Notes: generated from the letters alone by a model not told the origin. A stretch of DNA of 64,000 bases from JAGVSZ01 sp963747775 (GCA_963747775.1 CAVVGT010000005.1:1-64000); one strand, 5' to 3'; counted from the stretch's first letter, positions 33,357 to 42,983 are shown. Numbers and translations are program-made.

Positions 33357-34107
33357 GGGCGTCTTCCCCGATGACATAGCGGCGCACCTCCGTGTCGCGC
33401 AGCACGTCGGTCGGCGCACCGTCGGCGAGGACTCGCCCGTCGGCGAATGCCACCACCCGCCCGGCATAGCGCGCGACCACCTCCATGTCGTGCTCGACGA
33501 AAAGCACGGTCACGTCGACGCCGCGCACCGCGGCCATCACGAGATCCATGATCGCGAACTTCTCGTCCGCCGAGACGCCGCTCGTCGGCTCGTCGAGGAG
33601 CAGCACGCGCGGCTTCGTCACCAGTCCCATCGCCACGTCGAGGAGCTTGCGCACCCCCTCCGGCAGCAGTCCCGCGGGCCGGTCGCGATAGGCGCCGAGG
33701 CCGAACCGCTCGAGCATCTCGTCGGTCGCGCCGCCCGCGCGCGCCGGCGTGAGGTCGGAATGCGCCCAGGCGTGCGCCGCCGCCGCGACGATGCCGACCG
33801 CCACGAGCAGGTTCTCGCGCACGCTGAGCGAGTTGAAGAGCTGCGGAATCTGGAACGAGCGCGACACGCCGAGCTGCGTGACGCGTCGTGGCGCAAGCCG
33901 CGTCAACTCGTGCCCGTCGAAGCGGATCGATCCGGCCGTCGGTTTGAGATAGCCGGTCACCATGTTGACGAAGGTCGTCTTACCGGCGCCGTTCGCGCCG
34001 ATGAGACCGACGACCGACTCCCGCTCGATCGCGATGTTGAGGTCGGCCGCGGCGATCACCGCGCCGAAGCTCTTGTTGAGGCCGGAGGCAACCAGTATCG
34101 GGGTCAT
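33349..34107 (-). CDS. Liv-type ABC transporter ATPase (LivG-like), second system
   Basis: 252 residues, ATG at 34107 in a 4-nt overlap with the permease stop. Walker A is GANGAGKT at 37-44, Q-loop SFQIPQLF, variant signature LLPEGVRKLLDVAM, Walker B VLLLDEPTSGVS and switch LFVEHDMEVV. The signature loop departs from LSGGQ, as is common in LivG proteins. Confidence 0.92.
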   Translation of the reverse strand: MTPILVASGLNKSFGAVIAAADLNIAIERESVVGLIGANGAGKTTFVNMVTGYLKPTAGSIRFDGHELTRLAPRRVTQLGVSRSFQIPQLFNSLSVRENLLVAVGIVAAAAHAWAHSDLTPARAGGATDEMLERFGLGAYRDRPAGLLPEGVRKLLDVAMGLVTKPRVLLLDEPTSGVSADEKFAIMDLVMAAVRGVDVTVLFVEHDMEVVARYAGRVVAFADGRVLADGAPTDVLRDTEVRRYVIGEDAHA

Positions 34108-35039
34108 GTCCTTGCACGCCGTGCGAAGAGCGACCACAGGCCCGATGGGAGGAACAAGATCAACAGCAGCATCGCGATCCCGAGGGTCATCTGCCAGACG
34201 TTCGGTGCGTACTGGTTGCCGATCGTGCGCACTGCCTCGAAGATTGCCGCGCCGAGGAACGGCGCCGCCACGCTGCCGGTGCCGCCGAGGACCGCGATGA
34301 AGACGAACTCGCCGGAGATCGTCCAGTACACCGTCTCCGGATCGACGTGGCCCACCGCGAGCGCGGCGAACGCGCCGCCGAGTCCCGCGAGCGCCGCGGC
34401 GACGACGTAGTTCGCGTACACGATGCGGAACACCGACGTGCCGAGGTACTCGACGCGCAGCTCGTTGTCCCGGATCGCGATCGCGAGCCGGCCGTAGTGC
34501 GAGGCGAGATAGCGGTGCACGCCCCATGCCGCGGCGGCGGCCGCGACGACCGCCACCGCGTAGAAGACGCGCCGCTCGGTGCCGCCGCTCAAGGCGATGC
34601 CAGCGAACGACTTCGCGTGCAGGTTGAAGCCGTCGGTGCTGCCCAGCGCCGAGCTCTTCACCAGCAGCCCGTAGAGGATCATCGACAGCGCGAGCGACAG
34701 CATCGCGAAGAAGATGTCGCGATAGCGCGCCATCAGGAGCCCGAGCACGGCCGCGACCGCGCCCGCGACGACGACCCCGGCGAGAACCATTGCGGCCGCG
34801 TCGAGCAGGCCGGCCCGCGCGCCGAGCAGCGCCGACGCGTACGCCCCCAGACCGAAGTACAGGCCCTGTCCGAACGACACCAGGCCGGTGCGCATCAGCA
34901 CCACGAGCCCGAGCACGACCAGCCCCTTCGCGAGCGCGAGCGTCAGCAGGAATACGAGCCACTGCGGCGTGAACGGCGCGGTCGCCAGGAGCACTGCCGC
35001 GGCCGCGAGGAGCATTGCGGTCGTCCGGTCGAGGCTCAT
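34104..35039 (-). CDS. Liv-type ABC transporter permease (LivM-like), second system
   Basis: 311 residues, ATG at 35039 overlapping the LivH-like stop (ATGA). About nine hydrophobic segments, the motif GLVSFGQGLYFGLGAYASAL and the coupling loop SHYGRLAIAIRDNELRVEYL. It forms the membrane channel with the LivH-like protein. Confidence 0.92.
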   Translation of the reverse strand: MSLDRTTAMLLAAAAVLLATAPFTPQWLVFLLTLALAKGLVVLGLVVLMRTGLVSFGQGLYFGLGAYASALLGARAGLLDAAAMVLAGVVVAGAVAAVLGLLMARYRDIFFAMLSLALSMILYGLLVKSSALGSTDGFNLHAKSFAGIALSGGTERRVFYAVAVVAAAAAAWGVHRYLASHYGRLAIAIRDNELRVEYLGTSVFRIVYANYVVAAALAGLGGAFAALAVGHVDPETVYWTISGEFVFIAVLGGTGSVAAPFLGAAIFEAVRTIGNQYAPNVWQMTLGIAMLLLILFLPSGLWSLFARRART

Positions 35040-35932
35040 ATCTTCCGCGCCTCGGGCGCGGCGAAGAGGCCCTTCGGCCGCGCGACCAGCACCAGCGCCA
35101 TGACGAGGTAGATCGTGAAGAGCTCGCCCTCCGGCCAATAGCGCACCATGACCGAGCGCACGACGCCGACCAGCAGCGCGCCGAGCGCGGCGCCGCCGAG
35201 GCTGCCGAGCCCGCCGACGACCACCACCGCGAAGGACAGCACGATCACTTCCACGCCGATGCCGGGCGAAACCGCGATCGTCGGGGCGGTGAGCGCGCCG
35301 CCGGCGGCGGCGAGCGTGGCGCCGATCGTGAAGGTGAGGAGGTACACGCGGTCGACGTTGATCCCCATCGCCGCGCTCATCTCGCGGTCGTGGATGACCG
35401 CGAGCAGCAGCTTGCCCTGGCGCGTGCGATAGAGGCCCCACCCGAGCACTAGGCCGATCGCGATCGCGGTGCCGATCAGGATCAGGTTGTAGACCGGGTA
35501 GGCGAGGGTGCCGATGTAGAAGTTCCCCGGCAGTGCGTAGGGCTCGGAGACCATCAGCGATTCCACGCCCCAGATGAGCTTGATCACGTCCTCGAGGATC
35601 AGGAACACCGCGTAGGTGACGAGCAGCAGGACGACCTCGTCCTTGCCGTACACGATGCGCAGCAGCCCGCGCTCGAGCAGCGGTCCCATGACCGCCCCGA
35701 CCGCGAGCGCCGCGGCGGCCAGCAGCAGGTAGCTCGCGCCGGGCGCATGTCCCCCGGCGAGCCAGGCGCCGACCAGCGACGCCGCGGTGTACGCGCCGAG
35801 CGCATACAGGCTGCCGTGCGCGATGTTGAGGATCTTCATCACGCCGTAGATCAGCGTGAGCCCCGCGGCCATGATGAACAGCCACGAGGAGTAGACGACG
35901 CCGTCGAACAGGACGGACGCGATATCTGTCAT
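35036..35932 (-). CDS. Liv-type ABC transporter permease (LivH-like), second system
   Basis: 298 residues with the LivH opening LFIMAAGLTLIYGVMKILNI followed by AHGSLYALGAYTA. The coupling loop is TRQGKLLLAVIHDREMSAAM. Eight or so transmembrane helices. 126 bp without an evident gene separate it from the binding-protein gene upstream. Confidence 0.92.
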   Translation of the reverse strand: MTDIASVLFDGVVYSSWLFIMAAGLTLIYGVMKILNIAHGSLYALGAYTAASLVGAWLAGGHAPGASYLLLAAAALAVGAVMGPLLERGLLRIVYGKDEVVLLLVTYAVFLILEDVIKLIWGVESLMVSEPYALPGNFYIGTLAYPVYNLILIGTAIAIGLVLGWGLYRTRQGKLLLAVIHDREMSAAMGINVDRVYLLTFTIGATLAAAGGALTAPTIAVSPGIGVEVIVLSFAVVVVGGLGSLGGAALGALLVGVVRSVMVRYWPEGELFTIYLVMALVLVARPKGLFAAPEARKI

Positions 35933-36058
35933 TGCGCAGGGCGCGGTGGCAGGCGCGCAGCCGCTGGGGGCACCGAAGTCACTGCGAAAGACACCGGTGA
36001 CGGGACCCGGCGAACCGTTCTTCTCCGGGTCCTCGCTGCCCGCGGCGGCTCGAAGGCC

Positions 36059-37321
36059 TTACTTCGCCTTCATCCCGGACTTGATCCAGGCCTCGCTCTT
36101 TACGCCGTCGGGCGGGGTGGTGAGCTCGGGCGGATAGAACTTGACGTCGGTGAGGGTGAGCTCGCTGCCGACGACCTTCGTCACGCCGTAGGCGACGCCC
36201 TGCACCGCCTGGTGGCCCTTGCCGAGGGCCATACGCACCGTTCCGCCGGGGGCCTCGAAGGTGAGGTTCTCGAGCGCCGCGATGATCTGCTCCTGGTTCG
36301 GGTTCGCGGCGCCCGCCTTCTGCGCCTTCTCGTAGGCGGCCTTCACGCCGAGGATCGCCTGCGCCATCTTGTAGGCGGCGTAGTTCGACGGCACGCCATA
36401 GCGGTCCTGGAACGCGGCGCGGAACCACTTGTCGAGGTCGGTGCCCGGAGAGAACGGCCCGAACGGCCCGCGCGCGCCGAGGATGGTGCCATCGGGAATC
36501 TTGGCGCCGAGACGGTTGATCGCCGGCTCGCCCGCGGCGAGCAGCACGAGATGCTTCTGGAACAGCCCGCGCGGCGCGCCCTGCAACACCAGGCCCTCGA
36601 GGTCGCCGCCCCAGAAACTCGAGTGGACCACGTCGGCGTTGCTGGAGAGCAGGGTCGAGATCTCGGCGCCGAACTGGCCGGCGAAGAGCTTCGGCATCTG
36701 CGAAGTCTTGACCTCGACGTCCGGCTTGAGCGTCTTCATCGCCGCCTCGAAGTCGTTCCACGAATCCTGGCCCCAGGCGTAGTTCTGGTTGATGCCGGCG
36801 ATCGATTTGACGTTCGGACGGCGCTCCAGCACGTAGCGCGCGAGCGCGACCGCGTCGCCGGTCGCGGTCGCGCCGGTGCGGAACACGTACTTGTAGCTCG
36901 CGTCCTCGAAGATGCGCGGCGTGCCGCAGTCGAACAGCACGGTGAGCTTCTTCAGCTCCTCGGCCACCGGCGCGACCGCGAGGCAGTCGCCGCTCGAGAT
37001 GTAGCCGATCACGAGATCCACGCGCTGCGCGAGGTTGCGCAGCTCCTGCACCTGCTTCTGCGGGCCACCTGCCTCGTCGATGATCACCAGCTCGATCGGG
37101 GCGCCGCCGAAACCCTTGGTCGCGTAAGGCGCGGGCACGCGGCCCGCGTTCACGCTCTCCGCCATGATCTCGGCGGCGTTGCGGGCCGGCACGCCGAACG
37201 GCCCGGCCGCTGGCCCGGAGAGGAACGTGACAATGCCGACCTTGATCGGCGCCTGCGCCCAGGCGGCCGGAGCCGCGAATGCCGCCGCGACGACGAGCCC
37301 ATACAGGAACGAGCGCTTCAT
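36059..37321 (-). CDS. Periplasmic substrate-binding protein, second Liv-type ABC system
   Basis: 420 residues from ATG 37321 behind ATGGAGGAGACC. The signal peptide MKRSFLYGLVVAAAFAAPAA ends AWA|QAP, followed by KVGIVTFLSGPAAGPFGVPA of the type I binding fold (Peripla_BP_6) and YNQNYAWGQDSW-like INQNYAWGQDSWNDFEAAMK. Slightly longer than typical LivK. An upstream ATG at 37357 would disrupt the signal peptide and is rejected. The first gene of the second Liv operon. The ligand cannot be read from sequence; the absence of an adjacent enzyme gene gives no context clue. Confidence 0.9.
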   Translation of the reverse strand: MKRSFLYGLVVAAAFAAPAAWAQAPIKVGIVTFLSGPAAGPFGVPARNAAEIMAESVNAGRVPAPYATKGFGGAPIELVIIDEAGGPQKQVQELRNLAQRVDLVIGYISSGDCLAVAPVAEELKKLTVLFDCGTPRIFEDASYKYVFRTGATATGDAVALARYVLERRPNVKSIAGINQNYAWGQDSWNDFEAAMKTLKPDVEVKTSQMPKLFAGQFGAEISTLLSSNADVVHSSFWGGDLEGLVLQGAPRGLFQKHLVLLAAGEPAINRLGAKIPDGTILGARGPFGPFSPGTDLDKWFRAAFQDRYGVPSNYAAYKMAQAILGVKAAYEKAQKAGAANPNQEQIIAALENLTFEAPGGTVRMALGKGHQAVQGVAYGVTKVVGSELTLTDVKFYPPELTTPPDGVKSEAWIKSGMKAK

Positions 37322-37496
37322 GGTCTCCTCCATTGTGTTGTTCAGGCTGCGCGGCAATCCTACACCGCCCCCCGGCTCACCAGTACCGCATCGCCCCGAC
37401 GAAGAGGATCGCGAGGTCCGCTTTCACCCCCGGCGGTGGCAAAGAAGGCGGCGAGGCGCTTTGCACATTACCGTGCATGCGCCTACGATCCGAGCG

Positions 37497-37787
37497 ATGA
37501 AAGCAGCACCCAACAAGACCGTCGTGACCGCCCGGCTGCGGAAGTTCGAACCTGCCGCCGACGGCTACGGCGGCGAACTCGAGCTCGAGGTCATCCGCAA
37601 CGAGTCCCCCGATCCCGCGGCGGACTTCCTGCAACCGCAGGCGGGCAAGTCGCTGCGGGCGTTCTACGCGCAGACCGATCCGCCGGCAGCGTCGCTGCCG
37701 CTGGGTCGACGGGTCAGGGTCGAGCTGACGTTTCTGGGCGGGCCGACCGGCGGACGGGCCGTCGTGCAGAGCATCCGTGCCGAGTAG
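37497..37787 (+). CDS. Small uncharacterised protein
   Basis: 96 residues from ATG 37497 (MKAAPNKTVVTARLRKFEPA), ending LTFLGGPTGGRAVVQSIRAE. Mixed charged and hydrophobic pattern suggesting a small beta-barrel (OB-like) fold; no signal peptide or membrane segment. No family recognised. The CDS diverges from the Liv operon and converges on the M6 peptidase gene 11 bp away. The upstream region has a weak promoter-like TTGCAC-17-TACGAT. The longer frame from 37164 is antisense to the binding-protein gene. Confidence 0.65.
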   Translation: MKAAPNKTVVTARLRKFEPAADGYGGELELEVIRNESPDPAADFLQPQAGKSLRAFYAQTDPPAASLPLGRRVRVELTFLGGPTGGRAVVQSIRAE

Positions 37788-37798
37788 CCCCCGGCGGC

Positions 37799-39193
37799 TC
37801 ACCGCTTCACGTTGAGCCTCACCTTGCCTTTCGCGACCGTGATCGCGCTCAGCGCGACCCCGGTCGGGCTTCCGTCGTGGGCGCGCGACGAAGGCGTGGT
37901 CCGGTCGTTGAAGCTCGACTTCTTCAGGGACCCCGGGAAGAGGTCGCCCGGGTCGCCGCTGTTCTTGGCAAGCTCCAGATCGCGCTTGCCGTCGGCCTGC
38001 GCGAGGCCCACTTTGTAGGCCAGCGGGTTGGTGTTGTCCGACCGGGCTTCGTCGATGTGCCACACCGCGAGCCCGGAGCCCGGCAGCGACGCATCGCGGC
38101 CGGTCGCCTGCCGGTTCTCGAGCAGGAAGTACTCCGGTGCGGACTTGCCGCCGGTCCACACCCACAGGCAGTCCTTCGCATCCTTCTCGAGCGGGTCGAG
38201 GGTGTAGCGCGCGGTCTTGGCCGACCGGGGCTTGATCCAACCGAGCTTGGAGAGGCACCAGCACGACAGTCGGGTGGGTTTCAGGCCGCCGCCGCCCCAG
38301 GATCCGCCACCCATGAGGCACCACTGGCCGACGCCCTCCGAGCGATAGGACGTGTCGTAGAGGTCCGGCAGGCCCAGCACGTGACCGAACTCGTGCGCGA
38401 ACACGCCGACGCGCCCGTCCTCGGGTTCCGTCGAGTAGGCGTACACCTTGACGCCCTGGTTGGTGAACACCTGGGGCAAGGTCCACTTGTGCGACCAGAT
38501 CATGTTGTTGCGCTTCTGCGGATTGGGCTCCGCCTCGGCGCCGCCGCCCGCATGGATGAGGAAGATCCCGTCGACGAACCCGTCCCCGTCGGTGTCGAAG
38601 CGCGCGAGGTTGTTCGTTTTGCAGTATTCCGTCAGCGCATCGAACAGCAGGCCCGGAGTGTTGCGCGGGTAGCTCATCCCGGTCCCGCTCTCGCCGTTCG
38701 TATAGAACGAATAGGGTTGCGGCGCCCGCACGTATCCGACGACCTCGCCCGTGACCACCAGCTTGCCGTAGGACATCTCGCGGTAGATCGTCGTCATCGA
38801 ATCCGGATTCGCCGGATCGAACAGCATGCGCTGGAAGTCGGCTGCCGGGCGGCTTCCCGGGTTGTCGCTGAAGTCGACCATGAGTGCCAGGGCATGCAGC
38901 TTGCGGGGGGCCGCCGTGGCGCGCTCCATGCGCGCGGCGCGCAGGGGGCGGTTGGCGGGGGCGCGATCGAGCGCCAGGCCGGTCGGCGGATAGAACACCC
39001 CGTCGTTGAAGCCCGTCGGGCGCTCCACCGTGGCGGCGGCAACCAGGCCCATGTAAGCCGCCAGGCGGACATCGGCCGTCGACATCGCGCCGCTTTTCTT
39101 GATCGCCTGCTGGATGCTCTTCAGCACGGCACTGGAGGGACGGCAGGCGGTTGGCCCGTCGTCGTAGCGGTGGGACATCGGGTCGCGCATCAT
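37799..39193 (-). CDS. M6 (immune-inhibitor-A-like) zinc metallopeptidase
   Basis: 464 residues from ATG 39193 behind CCGGAGATC. The zinc motif is VFAHEFGHVLGLPDLYD (HExxHxxGxxD), followed by GQWCLMGGGSWGGGG, the Met-containing turn of M6 peptidases, and a Ca-binding-like FDTDGDGFVDGIF. The CDS has no obvious signal peptide. A TTG at 39355 would add 54 residues of arginine-rich sequence and is rejected. It is the last gene of a long minus-strand run with an MBL-fold gene, an HExxH peptidase and the STAND protein. A cytoplasmic or conditionally released protease would fit that context. Substrate unknown. Confidence 0.82.
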   Translation of the reverse strand: MMRDPMSHRYDDGPTACRPSSAVLKSIQQAIKKSGAMSTADVRLAAYMGLVAAATVERPTGFNDGVFYPPTGLALDRAPANRPLRAARMERATAAPRKLHALALMVDFSDNPGSRPAADFQRMLFDPANPDSMTTIYREMSYGKLVVTGEVVGYVRAPQPYSFYTNGESGTGMSYPRNTPGLLFDALTEYCKTNNLARFDTDGDGFVDGIFLIHAGGGAEAEPNPQKRNNMIWSHKWTLPQVFTNQGVKVYAYSTEPEDGRVGVFAHEFGHVLGLPDLYDTSYRSEGVGQWCLMGGGSWGGGGLKPTRLSCWCLSKLGWIKPRSAKTARYTLDPLEKDAKDCLWVWTGGKSAPEYFLLENRQATGRDASLPGSGLAVWHIDEARSDNTNPLAYKVGLAQADGKRDLELAKNSGDPGDLFPGSLKKSSFNDRTTPSSRAHDGSPTGVALSAITVAKGKVRLNVKR

Positions 39194-39355
39194 GATCTCC
39201 GGCGGTGGGTTCGAATGCGACGGGGTCGCACGGCGTGGCTGCAAGTTCCGCGCGGTGTCGACCGAAGCGGCGACGCCTAGCTTCCGCGCGAGGCGCCACG
39301 CATGGCAATAGGCCGAAAGGCTGACCGCGCGGCCGTGCCAACGCTTGCGGCGCAA

Positions 39356-40816
39356 TCAGGGGAGGAAGTAGTCGACGTAAAGGGACGGCGTTGCGGGATC
39401 GACCGCGACGCGCGCGGCGAAGGCCTTCCACAGCCGCTCGTCGGCGTGCTTGCGTCTCGGGTCGGTCGCCGTCGGGCCTTTGCCGTCGGCGCGCAGCACG
39501 CGCCCGCGGGTCTTTTCCAGCAGATGCGGGTACAGCGACTCGGCCGGCATGTCCCACTTCTTGGTCTTGTTCGCGAATTGCTGGTCGACCGGGATCGCCG
39601 CGACGAGCCCGGGATGCGACATCGCCTCCAGGCCGCCGTCCTTGAGCGTGGCGTTGTGGCTGCCGTGGTGGCCGACCTTGTAGAACACCGTGCGTGCCAG
39701 CAGGTCGTTCGCGCGCACTTCGGTGCGCGTGCCGCCGTCAGTGACCTTCCACGCGAGCTTCTGCCACGACAGCCAGTTGCCGATCTGCGCATCGGCCGCG
39801 AAGAGGAGCACCTCTTTCGTCGCCGTGAACTCGAACGCGAGCACCATGCTCAGGTTGTTGACGACGTTGTCCAGCTTGAGCGCGAGCTGTTCGGCGGCGA
39901 GCAACCACTGATCGTCGATCGTCCGCCAGCGCTCGTCCGGCGCCCGGTACCGGGCGACGACCGGCGCCAGGGTCGTCTCAGTGCGCGCCCGCGCGTCGCT
40001 CCAGTGCAGGCTCGCCTCGAAGGGACACATCGCCTCCGTCCGGGCCGCGCCTTCGACGGCCGAGTCCTTGCTCGCGGCAACCGCATCGAGCAGGCCTGCG
40101 TAGAAGCCCGAGTCGGCGCCGAGGCCGTACATCTCCGAGCCCTTCTTGCCGAGCAGCTTGCCGAGGAGCTTTTCGTCGCGGGGCGGGGCGAGCACGTAGA
40201 TGCGCACCCCCGGCAGCCACGCCGGGGCGAGGAGGTCGCCCGGCTCGCAGTAACGGGGGTCGGGTGCAAGCTCGCGGAGTGCGGCCAGCGCGGCATCGGT
40301 TCCACGCACGCCCGCGGCGCTCACCGGCCCGAAGAACGACAGGATCTGTTCGATCGCCGCCCCGCGCGCGCGGGCCGCCTCGTCCGGCGAGACGGCAAGT
40401 CGAGCCAGCGCCCTTCGCGCCCCGTCGAGCTGCAGCGCGGTCGCGCGGGTCCGCTCGCGGCCCTCCGGATCGTGCGGGTTCTCGGCCCAGGAGAGCCAGA
40501 CCTCGTCGATCCGCAGCGCCTTGAACTCGTCCCGCGCGTCGAAGAACCCGGACAGGTGGTCCCAGTGCGGATGGGTGCCGACAATCGCACTCACGCGGCC
40601 GCCGGCTTCCTTTGCGACGTTGGCAGCGATGCGCTGTGCCCACTGCTTGCTGTCGGGCGTCCCGCCGAGCACGCCGCAGTCGATCAGGATGTGGCTGGGC
40701 TTCGGGCCGGTGTAGAACGAGAGGAGGAACGCGTCGCCGATACCCTGGCGATACATCCGGATGCGTACCCTGGGGCGGCGCCGCGCGGCGCGCTTGCTTG
40801 CGACGGTCTCAGCCAT
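39356..40816 (-). CDS. Metallo-beta-lactamase-fold hydrolase (ComEC/Rec2-like C-terminal type)
   Basis: 486 residues from ATG 40816, which overlaps the upstream peptidase stop by 8 nt. The MBL core begins RQGIGDAFLLSFYTG and has the metal motif GTHPHWDHLSGFFD (His 82, His 84, Asp 86, His 87). A second metal site is VFYKVGHHGSHNATL, and LLFAADAQIGNW lies between. A 250-residue insertion separates the halves. The GHHGSHN motif is typical of ComEC-like and phosphodiesterase-like members, so a nucleic-acid or small phosphodiester substrate is possible. Cytoplasmic; part of the STAND/peptidase operon. Confidence 0.8.
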   Translation of the reverse strand: MAETVASKRAARRRPRVRIRMYRQGIGDAFLLSFYTGPKPSHILIDCGVLGGTPDSKQWAQRIAANVAKEAGGRVSAIVGTHPHWDHLSGFFDARDEFKALRIDEVWLSWAENPHDPEGRERTRATALQLDGARRALARLAVSPDEAARARGAAIEQILSFFGPVSAAGVRGTDAALAALRELAPDPRYCEPGDLLAPAWLPGVRIYVLAPPRDEKLLGKLLGKKGSEMYGLGADSGFYAGLLDAVAASKDSAVEGAARTEAMCPFEASLHWSDARARTETTLAPVVARYRAPDERWRTIDDQWLLAAEQLALKLDNVVNNLSMVLAFEFTATKEVLLFAADAQIGNWLSWQKLAWKVTDGGTRTEVRANDLLARTVFYKVGHHGSHNATLKDGGLEAMSHPGLVAAIPVDQQFANKTKKWDMPAESLYPHLLEKTRGRVLRADGKGPTATDPRRKHADERLWKAFAARVAVDPATPSLYVDYFLP

Positions 40817-42827
40817 GGTCGGTCTCCGGATTGAACCCATGGAGCTGCGCGAGCTGCCGCGACGGGTCGGTCTCGTCCAGCGCGCCGAAGTACATGCCCG
40901 CGAGCCCCGCGCGCCAGCCGACGCGGAATGCGCGCTCGGCCTCGAGGCGGGTGTCGCTCCGGGCGTTCTTGCGGATCACGTAATCGATGTCGCCCGAGCG
41001 CAGGTCCACGACGATCGTGCACCCGCCGCGAAACATGAACGACCCGGCGCCCGGCGCGCCGTCCGCTTCGGCGCGCTCCTGCACGATCGACACCAGTCCC
41101 TGCGGCACGCCGGGGCCCGCGGGCGAGGACTTGCGGGTGAACTGCAGCGAGCGCAACTCGAAGGCGGCGTGGCCGGGGCGCAGATCGAGTCCCATGTTCT
41201 CGGCGAGGACGTTCCGCTGCTGCGTGTCGAGCGACCGGAGCAGGCGCTGCACCGAATCGTGCAGCTCGCCGCGCCACTTGCTGAGGTGCGCGAAGATGTC
41301 GCGGCGGGGATCCGCGGCGTCGCGATTGTCGAGATACGCGTATTCGTCCGCGTAAGGCCTCAGGACGAGCGGTCGCCCGCGCAGCAGCGCCCGGACCTCC
41401 GCGCTCGGGCGGTCCCACACGAGGTTGTCCACCGCGAGCGACCGCAGGCCCTTCGGGTAGATCCCCCGCGCGCGGAACGCCTCCACGATCGCGACTCGAT
41501 AGCCCAGCCGGTCCTGCGGCACGACTTGGATGTCCGCAGTGATGAGCGCGCGGAGATAGTCGCCGAACGTGAGATCGACCGGCGGGCAGTAGTCGAGCGC
41601 GCGCACGCAGATCGTCAGCAGGTGGCCGGCGGCCTTCGCGGCCTCGTCGGCGAGCCTTTCGACCAGGTCGGGATGCAGCGCGCCTTCCGGCAGCACGCCG
41701 CTGCCCCCCGTGGCGATGCGGACGAGATCGACGGTGCGCCGCTCGTAGATCCTGAGAAACGCATCGAACACGGCGGCGACGAGGATCGCGCCGCGCTCGT
41801 GGGGCTCCTGCGTGCGCATGAGCGCCGCCGGATCGGGCTCGAGCCGCGTCCAGGCCCGCGTCTGCGGATCGACGTGGCCGATCGCGCTGCGTAACGCCCC
41901 GTACCGGCCCGTCGCCTGACCGAACTGGACCGCGAGCTCGGCGAGCAGGTTGCGCGTGCGCAGGTCGCCGCGGGCCCGGGCGATCTGGTGGCGCAGCACG
42001 CCGGGCAGCGAAAAATGCTGGAACAGCGCGACCAGGTCGGCGAAGGCCTCGTGGAACGCGAGCGTGTCCGGATTGCTCGGGTGGAGCAGGGACGGGTGAA
42101 CCCCGTCGAGGATGGCGTGCGTCGTCTCGTGGGCCACGATGTCCTGGGACAGGCACGTGAACACGGTGCCGCCGGGATAGACGCGGCCCGGATCGGTGTC
42201 GGCGGCGGGGAAGTAGCCGAAGAGCAGCGCCTTGCGCTGCGGATCGTAGAACGCGTTCTGCTGCCGCAGCGCGTGCGGGTAGACGCGCAGCTGACCGACA
42301 TAGACGGCTGCGCCGGAGGGCAGCATGTGCGGCGACCACAGCACCCGGCGCCCGAGGGCGCGCTCGAAGTGCTCGATCGTCCGCATCGCCACCGCGTACA
42401 CCATCTGCTGGTGGAACTGCGGGTTGGCTTCGGACGGCGCGAGCCCGTTCTGGGCGAGCAGGGCGCGATCGTCGAGGTCGACGGGCTGGTAGAAACATTC
42501 GCTCGCAGGATCGTAATCGATCACGTCCAGGTAGTCACCGCGCGGCCCGGGCTCGAGCTTTGGCTCCCACGGCACTTCGTAGACGATCTCGTTGATCTCG
42601 ACGGACTCGAGCTCGGTCGAGAGCTGGGGGTCGAATGCGTATCCGCGCAGGAGCCGTCGGGTGGGCTGCGGCGGCGCGACGGCGCGCGGCGGCCAATAGC
42701 CCTGGGTCGAAGCGCTCCGCGTCGAGGCCGGCTTGCGGGCCTGGCCCGCGGAGCGGCGCGCGCCCTTGGCCGGATGCGGATTCCCGAGAGCCTTCTTTCG
42801 TAGCTTGGACGCTGCCATCGTGCTCAC
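40809..42827 (-). CDS. Large HExxH (gluzincin-type) peptidase of unrecognised family
   Basis: 672 residues. The zinc site is SQDIVAHETTHAILDGVHPS (His 233, Glu 234, His 237), with a third ligand Glu 260 in TLAFHEAFADLVALFQHF, the spacing of thermolysin-like proteases. The N-terminal 60 residues are basic and proline-rich (KALGNPHPAKGARRSAGQAR). No signal peptide. The GTG at 42827 shares bases with the stop of a 33-codon gene (GTGA), so its translation depends on that small gene. The 3' end overlaps the MBL gene. Probably acts on a protein in the cytoplasm; the tightly coupled peptide is a candidate partner or substrate. Confidence 0.8.
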   Translation of the reverse strand: MSTMAASKLRKKALGNPHPAKGARRSAGQARKPASTRSASTQGYWPPRAVAPPQPTRRLLRGYAFDPQLSTELESVEINEIVYEVPWEPKLEPGPRGDYLDVIDYDPASECFYQPVDLDDRALLAQNGLAPSEANPQFHQQMVYAVAMRTIEHFERALGRRVLWSPHMLPSGAAVYVGQLRVYPHALRQQNAFYDPQRKALLFGYFPAADTDPGRVYPGGTVFTCLSQDIVAHETTHAILDGVHPSLLHPSNPDTLAFHEAFADLVALFQHFSLPGVLRHQIARARGDLRTRNLLAELAVQFGQATGRYGALRSAIGHVDPQTRAWTRLEPDPAALMRTQEPHERGAILVAAVFDAFLRIYERRTVDLVRIATGGSGVLPEGALHPDLVERLADEAAKAAGHLLTICVRALDYCPPVDLTFGDYLRALITADIQVVPQDRLGYRVAIVEAFRARGIYPKGLRSLAVDNLVWDRPSAEVRALLRGRPLVLRPYADEYAYLDNRDAADPRRDIFAHLSKWRGELHDSVQRLLRSLDTQQRNVLAENMGLDLRPGHAAFELRSLQFTRKSSPAGPGVPQGLVSIVQERAEADGAPGAGSFMFRGGCTIVVDLRSGDIDYVIRKNARSDTRLEAERAFRVGWRAGLAGMYFGALDETDPSRQLAQLHGFNPETDHG

Positions 42828-42925
42828 GCCTTCGTCGCCGCGCGCGCGTCGCTGTCCGGCGCGACCGGAGCGTCGAGCGCCGGGGGGAATGCGCTCGTCT
42901 CGAACAGGGTGAACGGATCCGGCAT
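42824..42925 (-). CDS. 33-residue peptide gene coupled to the HExxH peptidase
   Basis: ATG at 42925 with the ribosome site AAGGA ten bases upstream; the product begins MPDPFTLFETSAFPPALDAP and ends in ATKA. The TGA stop overlaps the GTG start of the peptidase gene by 4 nt. 58 bp separate it from the stop of the STAND gene. The peptide is acidic in the middle, with Phe-rich FTLFETSAF and Pro/Ala-rich following parts, and lacks Cys and a signal sequence. No family recognised. It could be a peptidase substrate, a signal peptide in the regulatory sense, or just a leader whose translation drives peptidase synthesis. Confidence 0.6.
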   Translation of the reverse strand: MPDPFTLFETSAFPPALDAPVAPDSDARAATKA

Positions 42926-42983
42926 GCTGGGTTCCTTGAGAGAGGGGGTCGGTCGATGGCGCAGCACGGCGCCGGACGTTCGC

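Noticed and set aside
37460..37490. Promoter for the small 37497 gene (TTGCAC-17-TACGAT)
   Set aside because: Only 3 of 6 and 4 of 6 matches to consensus; not strong enough to list as a feature.
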